Origin: Ophiura sarsii
Lineage: Eukaryota; Echinodermata; Ophiuroidea; Amphilepidida; Ophiuridae
Reading direction: 5' to 3'
DNA: 64,000 nt
NCBI GenBank assembly: GCA_035610835.1
Contig: CM069446.1
Location: forward strand, 70,231,062 to 70,295,061
Position 1 is the stretch's first letter; the number at the start of each line of letters is the position of its first letter. Positions 44,812 through 56,800 of the stretch are shown here, one piece after another. The position numbers and the translations under genes are program-made. Below the pieces are notes generated by a model. It ran no database searches and had not been told where the DNA came from. It saw nothing but the letters and a program-made list of their open reading frames with translations.

Positions 44812-47800
44812 CTGTAAGATAAAAATAAAGACACAATGTATGAGAAACAAATACAACATCGTTTAATGGTAAAGTTAAGTAATATTTCTCTCTTTGTATT
44901 ATTAATGAGATTAAAGGAGACAGCGGAGAGAGGAAGGAGGAGACAGCGGAGAGGAGGGGAGGGGGGAGTGGAATGGTTATGAGGGGGTCAACCCAGGGAG
45001 GTTATATAATGGGAGAGGAAATTCGAATCGCAAAATTGATGCCTCCCCATATATGGGCATGTGGGCGTGAGTACGCGCGATGTAACTCTTGAGATGACGG
45101 CGCACACTCATTAGCATACTTTAGACGCGTGATGTAACTCTTGGAACGGGGGCGATGTCACGCTATATATAGGCTTCAATTTCGGCAATGGGAGTCTGTG
45201 TACAGTGGCACCGGTCTGGTCAACCTTGAACAAACGGATATCAATAAAATGATGAATTGAATAGCAATAACATAAATGCTTGACAGAACTGGTTCTTGAC
45301 GGCCTGAATTAGACCTTCTCTTCTGAACTGTACTAGTATTGGCCGATACTGGAACACCCAGTATCGTTCGTTATGGTGCAAAGTCAGTGTTCCAGTATCG
45401 TACGATACTGGGACATATGAAATATACCAGTATCGGGCAATACTGGGACAGATTACACTGGTGTACCAGTATCGCCCGATACTTGATAATAGAAACATTC
45501 CAGCATCGCTCGACCTGAAATACAATTTTGAGTTCCAGTATCGACAGATACTGCAACAGTAAAATATCATACCAGTATTGACCAATTATACTGATACTGG
45601 CAACATTTATGTTCCAGTATTGATGGCCTTGGCATGGTTATGTCATAAGGATTACGTTTGTCATATAGCCTACAGCTTGGATTATGCCATATAAGGCATT
45701 GGTTATGCCATATAAGGCATTGGTTATGCCATATAAGGCATTGGTTATGCCATATAAGGCTTTAGTTATAGCATTAGGATGTTTATTCTTACCCTGATTT
45801 TATCTTGTAGTGACATGTCGCTCGTTGCACATTCCCTCTCCGGTGACGTCAGACCGAAACCTACGTCGGCGCCTTGAGAACTCCCAGAACTCCTCCTACT
45901 TCCGGAACCGCCTCTTCGCAATGATGCGGGGGAATTCTTCATTAGTTGGGCCTATAAGGAGATATGGAAAATATGGAGTATTATTAAGAAAACAGGAGGT
46001 CTCATAGACATGTGTGCCTAGGCATGAGAAACCCAATATGTGCCTAAGTCTAGGCATAGCGGCTGATATTTCACTATTTTAAACAAATTAACACAAATTT
46101 CTTTCTGTTACTTTTATAGTCATCAACATATGGCTTGAGTATAGTCTATTCAAAGAAAACAAAGTCCTACAAATGTCTACTTCCGACATAAAATCCATGA
46201 ATTGATCTTCATAACACAGGTGACCATCCCCACTCCAAATAGGGACAGGGGTTATGAAATTTCCAGGATTTGACTCATTGCTGAAAACATCCATAGCGCC
46301 CTCTTCCACTAACATCACCAGATGAGGGCGTCCCGTTACAAACCAGCTTCTATACCCGCTGTACGCAGAATAAAGGTTAGTGTTGATCCGGGGGAGGGGG
46401 GCACTCATGTGTATAAAAGCTGTAATCATCCGTGTGAACCGACTCTCAAAAACTACCCTTAACACAGACTCTCAAAGGAAAAAACACCCTTATACAAGAA
46501 TTATAGCTTGACAAATCATAAGCTTGTAGCAACAGATATAGGCCCTCAAGACAGAGTTTAGACTGAAAACGAATGAAGTAATTGTTTGATTCACTTTTGT
46601 TAGTAGATTTGTCTTGTAGACCTAACCATTTTCTGCTATTTTTACAATTACAAAGATGATACATGACTATCGGCAAGCAACCCTTAGCGTGGATTCAGGG
46701 TTGAAAATACACCCTTATTCTCTGCAATTGGCGATTTTTATACTTTAGCACAGGTCCACACGGGCCCGTGTTGTGGTCGAAAAAAAGCACCCTTAATCCA
46801 CGTCTTCGTTCACACTGATAATTACAACATTATACCTGACTGGCCCCCCAGGTATTGATGGATCATTTTGACCTGTTACCCATCTTAATACTTTACGGGA
46901 TACTATATAAGTTTCGCACATCACTTTCACTTCTTCATTACATTCAGGTTTTGAATATTTTTGTGTACAAATTATAGGCCCAAATAATACATTATGAGCT
47001 GAATAATAATAAAGTAAATGTTTGTATACTCAAAACGAAAGGAGAAAATGTTAATAATCAATAAGGTATAACCTAATAATAAGTAGGAAAAAATCATCAT
47101 CACCATCTTGCAAATTCCTGAATGTATTGCATATGAATGAATAACATCCTGAACTGTGACTCCTGATCATGACGTGGTAAATACTCCATTCACCAGAAGT
47201 CATCTTTCATTAACCTATTCACTAATATACAGATTATGAACTATGCAAACAGGTATGAGGATGATTTGGATGTATTTACCCCGTTTTGTGACACCGGTCT
47301 CAAACCCAGCTGCAAATTATAAAACACAAAAACACAAAGCGTAAGCAACTAAGCAAGCGTAAGCAACTAATCAAGCAAGCATTTAAGCAGACAAGAAGGT
47401 GTACATACGGTTAAGCAAGCAACATATCTACAAAAGAGACAATTAAAATGCCATTATGATGATCTAAACTAGAACACAGTTGAACAATGAATATTGCAAT
47501 GTTAATGTCTGTTAAGAGGGAGATTGTTATTAAATAAACTACCAAGAAATTATCTACTGCAAACGTGGACATTTTCGCGCTCAAAGCAGCTACTGCGAAA
47601 ACAAAAACATGCGAACGTATTTATTTGATGTATGAGTCTATGTAATGAACTTTCAAATCACAAATTCAAAAACAAGCGAAATGGCGGAAGTCGGCAAAGC
47701 GCGAAAATGTAATCGCGCAAAAATTACCCCTTTTACAGTATTCTAAAATTTGCCCAAACATGACCTGTTCTAGTTTATAGTGAATCTTTCATAAATGCTT

Positions 47801-50800
47801 TAATTATGTCATATATGGCTTTAATTATATTACAAAACTTGCAAGCATGCCAAGTATACCATCATATAAAACCACTTAATTTTGCGAGGGATTCATTTCG
47901 CGAATTTCTAGAGGGATGTGGATTCGTAAAGTTAAATACCCACGAAAAGGAAAATATGTTTTGAAAGTAGCAGCAAAAATTCCAGATTCGCGAAATTAAA
48001 TGCCCGCCTAAATAGCAGTATTTATAAATTCGCAAAAATAAAGTATCCGCGAAATTATAGTGTTTTACAGTATCCTGCTTGCGTATAGCTTTATACAAAG
48101 GAAGGATTTAAAAATAAAATAAAAAGCGATGCATCATGCAACACGAAATAATACAGAACCATACAAAACTATACAATAAGGCCCAACTTGTGATCCCTGT
48201 GGCACACTCGCAGGTATATGTATGACCCCGAGAGTCACATGTGAGCTCAGATACGACCCCAGGCCACATTCTATTGATGCATCATGACCACCAGGACAAA
48301 CTTGCGGGCACATTCATGACATGGTATGACCCCGGTGGCACTGGGCACATTCATGACACCGTATGACCTATGACCCCAGTGTCAAATCTGTGGGCACATT
48401 CATGACATCGTATGACCCCAGTGACAAATCTGTGGGCACACTATAGTTCGAATCACAATGCATTGGACCGTTTCAGTGTGTGCATGAGCGCTAAAATATA
48501 ATGTGACTTAAAACACTTTCTCGCGACAGGTGTCTGCAGACGACATTCCAAAATGTCACAAAATGTTTCAAAAATGTCAACATTGTTGAATTTCATTACC
48601 ATATTTGGAATCACCATGTGAAATGCATGAAGTACACCCTTTTGAGATTCTGATATGGGGCGCACCTTAATAAACACAATGTTTTGATTTTGAGGTTACA
48701 GATCATCTCAGTTCTGTCAAAACCTTGTATTTCCATCTAGCCCTTCAGCATGGGTAATGTAATACTTCCAATGTATAACCTTTGGGCAGTCTGCTCTAAA
48801 CATGTACAAGGGCCACAAATCTATTAAAATGTTGTTAATGCTCGTGTCATATGCAAAACCATTGGACAGTTTTACTTTACACATTGGGCCAGAAAAACGT
48901 ACGAAAAGCGAGGTTTTGACAAAACAGCGACAAAATTACGGGAAGGTTTTCATGCCCACCAACACAAAATTAGAAGTTACACATAGATAGTTACACCAAA
49001 AAGAAGATCGATACACAGATTTCAGCAAAAAGATGTATCCCATATTCATTTTACCACTAACATACTTCCTTTTTACCATAGTGTTGATTATCACCTCATT
49101 TCACCGGTTTTTTGTGAGGGAATATAATTGATTTGTAAAGACAGAGTGTAAAACTGATATCAATTCACGAAAAGAAAGAAGAAACTTGACTTAATTCCTT
49201 AAACCGGTGCTTCCTTTTCAATAAGATACTCATTAAGAAAGCTTATATAGTCCAAATATTGTGAACAAAGGTAGTATGTTATTAGGAAAATATTATGTCA
49301 GATACACCCTTTTGCTGAACAAGGACTGTTTCGGGTCAATTCAACTTACAGTGTCGTAATACGATGTTGGACGTCCATATAATACGTAATACTTCAGAAG
49401 GAAATGGTGGTATAATTTGATGGTTTAAATGACCAAAAATGTAAATGGTTCTCTTTCATGATAAACTGCAATTTGGCCGGGTGGTATATACACTCTATTC
49501 GTCTATAAATCCATTTAGTTAGGTTTGTGGTTATGGTTATAGTTAGGTAACGACATAGGCAAATGGACCTCTCATGTAGGGTCGGTCTGTCGGGCATTTT
49601 TTTTGGGGGGGGGTTTGTTTGTTTTTTGGTGTGTTTTTTAAATTGTGAAGATTTTGTTGATTTAATTATTTTTAACATTTTTAAATTTTTAAACAAAATA
49701 TCGAAAGAAAAATTGTGAAAAATTTGGGGGTTTTTTTATGTCTTTTTTTTCTTTGGGGCGTGGATTTGTTTTAAAATGGATCGGTTGTTGTTTTTCGTCA
49801 TCCTATGGTTATGGATTTGGTAAGGGTTTGGGTGTGATTAGGATTTAGATTATAGAGTGTAGACCAACTGTTTTTGAATGAAATGGTTTACCCCATGGAT
49901 TACATTCAATACACACTTAAATATATGTAGTCAAAATGACCCCATTGCAATTGGTAGCATTGTTGACTATTAATAAATGGTCAAAACTGATTTTGACCTT
50001 TTAAATTAATGAGGGTAAACTATGCCCCAACTGCAATAGGGCTCATTATTGACTTCATATTTTTTAGTGTGTAAAGCGTAACAATTAACTGTGTTGGCGT
50101 AACCTGGCCTTATTGTGCTTGTGGGTATTTTATGAGACAATAATACACTTTGATGAGGCCAACACAACAATCTTTTTGGCGTAACAATGAGTGTAATCAG
50201 GATCAAACAAGAGATAATGTTTCATGCAGAGCACATTTGTTTAGCCATTTCAAAAGCATTTGGGTGTTTTCAATGGCAAAATTAAAGGGTGAAATATTCT
50301 CAAGCCAAATAATTTGTGACGTGATCAAGCGAAATGAGTCACATGTCGGCAGTTTTCAATATTGTTCCATCATTTAAAAAGCAGGTGCAAAATGCTACAG
50401 TATGGTCCAAACCCGACTAAAATCGAACTTCTAAATTTTAAGTTACAAACAGTTTACCGACAGAGAAAACAAAGTAAAACATCAGAAGTTGTCACTTCTA
50501 TTTAACCTGTAACTCAAAATCAATATTCCCAACATACGACTCATTCCGCTTGATCGTGTCGTCACATTTGTGAAAAACATCACATTTGGACATTTCAAAC
50601 TGAACTCAATTAGTTTAGCCAAACAAAGCATGTAAATAAATGTTTGTGTATTTAAGGGTTAGCTCGTATGGTAGCGTTAGTCTACTTTTGCGTCATAATC
50701 TACACAGTTAGTGAATATACAACAGATTTAGGTGCTAGAATTAGGGTGTCATGGTCTGGTTTGAGGGGATCACATAGTCCCAAACCTCCCTCTGCCCCTT

Positions 50801-53800
50801 CCCTCCCCAAAATATGTTTTTTCTATATCTTACTTTTTTGTAATCCTCATAAAGTAGCCCTGTAAGGTTAAAAGTAGCTCAATGACTGGATAAAAGTAAC
50901 CCAATGGATGGTCAAAAGTATCCCAATGAATGATTAAAAGTAGCCCAATGGATGATTAAAAGTAGCCCAATGGATGATTAAAAGTAGCCCAATGGATGGT
51001 CAAAAGTATCCCAAAGAATGGTTAAATGTAGCCCAATGGATGATTAAAAGTATCCCAAAGAATGGTTAAAAGTAACCAATTGGATGGTTAAAAGTATCCC
51101 AAAGAATGGTTAAAAGTAACCAATTGGATGGTTAAAAGTAGCCCAATGAATGATTAAAAGTAGCCCAATGGATGATTAAAAGTACCCCAAAGAATGGTCA
51201 AAAGTAACCAATTGGATGGTTAAAAGTATCCCAATGAATGGTTAAAAGTAACCAATTGGATGGTTAAAAGTAGCCCAATGAATGGTTAAAAGTAACCAAT
51301 TGGATGGTTAAAAGTAGCCCAAAGAATGGTTAAAAGTAACCAATTGGATGTTTAAAAGTAGCCCAATGGATGGTTAAAATGTAGCCCAATAGATGGTTAA
51401 AATGTAGCCCAATAGATGGTTAAAATATTGTATGGTATGGATGGTTAAAATTAGCCTAATGGATGGTTAAAAGTAGCCCAATTGAAGGTTAAGAGTAACC
51501 AAAATGTGTATGGTTAAAAATAGCTCAATGTATGGTTATAAGCCTGTTTGTAGTAGCCCAAACTGATGCAAGGTGGCCCAAAGTAGGTTCAAAGTAACAT
51601 AAAGTGTGCTTACGAGAAGTAAAAAGTCAATATTTTTATTTCTTCTCAGAAGTAGCCCTATCTGGCTACAAATATGAATTTCTATTTCTATTCCAAAGTT
51701 TTTCATGGCTAACATTGAAACATGGCTTATTCCATTTGATACCATAGGGGTGTTCACATACCTGTGGTACAGTTGCCTTAGTAGCTCTCTCAATCTCTTC
51801 TTCAAGCTCTGCTAACCTCTTACTACATTGACTCCATTCTGATTGGACGGTCTTCATTTGCTCGTCTAATTTGGCCTTCTCTGTCGTGTCAACCACAGAC
51901 TTCCTCTTGTTTCTAGATGGTTAAATGTCAAAGGTCAAAGGTCAAAAGTGAATGCTCAAAGTGAGAAAAAAAAGATAAACTCTCACTTTTAGCTTAAATC
52001 CATGCACATGCACTCATCTAATCTTTTGAGAGAATGTGCAGTCCCTTTCAGGAAATATGAATAGTTCCAGAAGAAAGTTAGCCTCTTTATCATCAATTAT
52101 GAATATTTCAAATTACACTTGGATTTCAGAATATGTGAAACTTTACAAAAGACATTAATTAGTTCAGGATTTTAGGACATCTCTAATTACAATTTGCGGA
52201 AGGAAATTTGGCTCTATTACAAACATTTATGAAAAGAATCATAAATCTTACTTATAGGAATCACAATTTCCATGCAAATGTTATCGTTGTATATTTCATT
52301 CACAACTTGCATACAACATCATATTCGAATACAACATTTAACATATTCCTACTAATATAATACATGAAGACATCTTTATTAGTCTCTTGTATTCAAAGTG
52401 TCAGGAATATGAATATGATTACAAGAGGAATACATGTTGAATACATTCAACATTGTATTCAACATTGGTAAGGGTACTTATAGGAATCACAATTTCCATG
52501 CAATTGTTATCGTTGTATATTACCGACTTTCAATATCATTGAAAAGATTCATCGGCACAACTGTGTAATGCAACAGACACCCTAGACTAGATACAAATCT
52601 TTCTTAAATAGTGTTCTTATGCTTTATTTTGTTGTGGACGTGATTTAAGTCTAGCATCTTTCCATGAATGTATGTTGGATTCAGCAATCGCTCCGATGCA
52701 TTAATAATACATAGATAATTAATTATGCAAAATCTGCACACACCATCATGAACAGAGACGAGGGGACCTACATACAAGTGTGTCAGTCTATTTGGACTAA
52801 TGATATTCTTCATATTATCATGACTTACTGTATTTCCTTCTTCAACTCTGTTAATTCTTTCTTCCTATTTTCCACATCTTTCTTGTCGCCCTGTAGCCTG
52901 TCTGCGTCCAGTAAGTGTTTCTTGTCGGAATCTTTGAACTTATTCTCCTTTGCTGCAGCTGATAAATAAAAAAAAAATCGGATTAGAAGATTTGGCATTT
53001 GAAGATTAAATGAGATCGGATTAGAAGATTTGAAATTCACATGTGACGTGATCAAGCGAAATGAGTCACTTGTCGACAGTTTTCAATTTCGATATTTGTC
53101 CAACAAATTTAAAAAAACAGATGTAAAATGCTACAGTATGGTCCAAACCCTATTAAAATTAAACTTAATGTTTATAAGTAACAACTTACAAACAATTTAC
53201 CAACTGAGAAGACAAAGTATAACATAAGAATTTATTACTTCTTTTTACCTCTTACTCAAAACTATATTCCCGACATCCGACTCATTCTGCTTGATCGTGT
53301 CACATCAGCCATCATGCTTAGGCCAACAAAAAAAGTTGACTTGCCCTTTCCGACCGACTCAAATTTTCGGAAATCTAGGGTCGCTATTTTTTTTTTTTTT
53401 TCAAAGTAAAAAAAAAATTAAAACAAATATATATAAAAAAAATTGTAAGAAGCACATAACAATAAAGAAAGATGAAAACATGTTTTTGAGTAGTATCTGT
53501 TTGTTTAAAAATCAAAAAATCATAACAAAAATAAATAAACATATCTTTAAAATGTGTTTTTTGTGTAGTATCTCCCTGTTTAAATTTAAATTTAAAAAAA
53601 TTAAAAATCCGACCGTCCGACCCAGACTCTGGCCCTGAAAGGGCAAGTCAACTTTTTTGGCCTTATATAGGTTTTTTAAGCCTGGCCCAAGCATTTTGCT
53701 TGAGTCTGGTCCCTTCAGGACCCAAGCGTGTGTCCATACGGACTGACCGTGGTAAACACACAAACAGTATACCGACTGTGTGGACAATTGTTGTGATGAC

Positions 53801-56800
53801 TCAAGTTAATGATTTGATGTGATCTACTCGAGTCACTGAGCGAAATGATTTAGCTTTTGAGTCAGTTTTACAAATGACTTAATATGCCTCAAGTAAGTGA
53901 TGGGAAAGAAAAAAAATGGTGGTAGGGATAAAGAGCCAAATTTTGGGTGTGAGGGGGGAGGTGTGACATTTTATACAATTTTAATGATAAATTTGACATT
54001 AAAAATCAACATTTTTGGTTGTATGGGGTACAAAATGGGTTGGGGCTTGAGCTGACTGGGGGATCGAGGTGGGGATAGGAAAATGCCTCCAATACCCCTG
54101 TGACATCGCCACTGGATATAAGCAATATTGGGCTACAAAATTAGGCGTAAATGTAACACATATTATTTGCATGAATTAATCACATTGGTAGCACACATTA
54201 TTATTGCTATGATTATTTTTATTTCACAAAAACAAATACAAAATTACTCATGGTTGACAGTTTTGTGTGTGTGGGTTCTACACATGATATGAAAATAATT
54301 ATGTGACCCATGTCTGTAGCATGTTCCAGTATGTGGTCCTTTGTACTGAGTGCCCCCTCCCCCTTCCTATCCCCCCTTCCCCTCCCCTCCTCCCACCAAA
54401 ATGAATGGCTGCTATAATCACAACCAATTATACTTTATCATCTAAGGCCAACACAAAAATTGTTGTATTGGCATAACATGCCATTGAAAATTAGGGTAGG
54501 GCGGGCAGGATTTTTTGTTTTTAAAGTTTTGATATATACTGTACATTGCTAAATTTGATCTCACATAGTCAAATAAATGCACAAAATATCATGAGGACAT
54601 TTGCAATTGTCAGATTTGCTGTGTACTGTATTCCTTTTTGATGAGGAGTACCAAAGATAGTTTTTGTTTGATTTTTTTATCCTGAAAATAAAAGAACGAA
54701 AATCAGGGTCAGGGGAGGTGGTTAGCCAATACACCAATTTGTTGTTGTTGGCCTAATGGCCCGGGGGAGGGGAGGCCACTCAAATATGACATGGATATAA
54801 GTGTATAAATGATGGCGCTTTCCAACCCTGGGGTATTTAGTGATAGAGAACAAGCACAAACAGGGTCTTTGAGTGAGAGATAAACTCTAAGGCCCGTATT
54901 CTCGTACATAGTTAAACACGGTTTTAAGCTAAACACGAGTCTAACTTTAGACACATCGTTTAACTAGACAAAATGTGTTTAACTTAAATACGTGTCTAAC
55001 TCCCAAAAAAGTGTCTAACTTTAAACATGGGTATGGGGGATTAACTAATCTCATACACCAACCGTGCCTGCTGCAAGCTGACGTTCAGATCGTGTAGTAT
55101 TAAAAATACATGTGCTTTTGAGGTATTCGGTCAATATCTATTGTAATCCATTAGGGCCACAACATAAATAAATGCCTGTATACAGTAGTAACGCATGACA
55201 ACTCTGGGGCCGAGATTTGCGGAGTTTAAAACCGTGTTTTGTTAAACACATTGTTTAAAAGATAAACTCGCGTTTAAGTTAGACACACGTTTAGTTAGAT
55301 ACAGTTTTATGCTAAAACTGTGTTTAGTAAGAGAATACGGCCCTAGATATTTACAAAATTCCCTCAATAGGGTTTTAACATGACACATTTTCAAAATGCT
55401 CCTATCCTAAATAGAGTCATCGGGAGATTTCTGGATAGCTTTTTAAAACATATACAGGTATTCCGGTGACAGTTGCTGCATTTTCAGGAAATATGGAGTG
55501 TCTCGATGTCAGGGAGGGTTCGGGTAAGGCCTAAAAAATAAAGTTAGATTGCCCTTTCAACTCAATTTTTTTTAGATTCCAAAGAATGACCAAATCACAC
55601 TGGAATATACACTGAGGTTTATAATTTAACTAAATGTTGATATTAAAAAGACAAAGTCTGTGGCATGGATAATAAATATTTCAGAGTGGGGTCACACAGG
55701 GGTCAATTGAGGTCATTTAGGTGACAAATTTGTAATTTCTATAAAAAAGTTTTTAAAATCTTTTCTTTAACCTTTTTTTTCTTAAAAAAAAACCACAACA
55801 AAAATGAGACTGAGTTTTCTCGATTATTACGGTCGGTCGGGAAGGACAATCCAACATTTTTTTGTGCCTAATATTGTGTCATGGTTTTATGAAACATACA
55901 TGTAGATAAATGATACATTCAGACACATGATCTTAACACTTTCCACGCGGCTATTAATTTTACCATATACAAAACAGATTTTTCAGAAACATTTCCTAAA
56001 CTTCAAAGTCTATCTCAAGGATTACTGAACCAATACCAGGCATGTTTGTACTGATTTCAATGTATTTCTCCTGGTGATTCCAAATATGGTAATGAAATTA
56101 AATAATTCTGACATTTTTTAAACATTTTGTAAACATTTGGAATGTCGTCTGCAGCCGCCTGCCGCGTGGAAAGTGTTAAAACAAGATACTGTAAAAAAAA
56201 CACTTATTTTGTGGATACTTTATTTCGCAACTTTAACATTACTGCTATTTATGCGGTATTTCATTTTGCGAATCTGGAAATTTTTACTGTTACTCTCAAT
56301 GCCAAATGGTCAGCTTCGTGGGTACTTTATAATTTGGTGAATCCACATCCCTTGCAAAATTCACAAAATTAAATCCCTCGTAAAATTAATTTTACAGATG
56401 AACATAACTTGAAATTCATGGTAACTAGGACGCTGATTATGGCTATGTTAGAAGTAAGAAAGAGCTATAGTTTAATCAGTTCCAAATTGGCGAGAAATAG
56501 TCGGTTTTTATCTCTCCGCGCGCAGAAGTAATCCAAGCATACACACACGGCTATGGCCCCATTTACATGATGCACAGTATGCTTGTTGCCTTCATACACG
56601 CCCGCGTCCTCTTGTTTTCATTTGCTGCTGTAAAGAGACTTTGCCAATTTGAAACTGATCAAACTATAGTTGTCCGGTTATTAGTTGATTCATGCACAAT
56701 TTGATGGGTTCATTACACGAGAATCTATATCTGCATTAGTGGAATTTCGACCTACAATAATGATCCTAGGGCATCATCATCATACAACAGCTTTTACCCA

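Larger units (their letters stand above)
45952..51761 (-). other. Gene 2 intron between exons E and F
   Basis: No exon is seen. It holds a ~56-bp tandem repeat at 48230-48440 (ACATTCATGACA.CGTATGACCCCAG), a truncated TTAACACTTTCCAC copy (48509-48627), the GGCCCTTCAGCA repeat (48705-48800), a TIR element (50315-50575) and a 22-bp minisatellite (50870-51545). An AAATTCGCG-type TIR element lies at 47864-48075. Confidence 0.6.

Noticed and set aside
44507..44836. 109-codon minus-strand frame as the last exon of gene 2
   Set aside because: It does not match the phase 0 donor of exon F; the phase 0 reading stops after five codons.
45810..46007. Plus-strand frame rich in Arg and Asn
   Set aside because: It is the opposite strand of gene 2 exon F, which has better splice support.
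46088..46465. 125-codon frame on the minus strand inside gene 2
   Set aside because: Lies in an intron with no acceptor or donor in matching phase and no family signal.
50870..51545. CRISPR-like array
   Set aside because: Unit is 22 bases with no spacers; this is a eukaryotic minisatellite.
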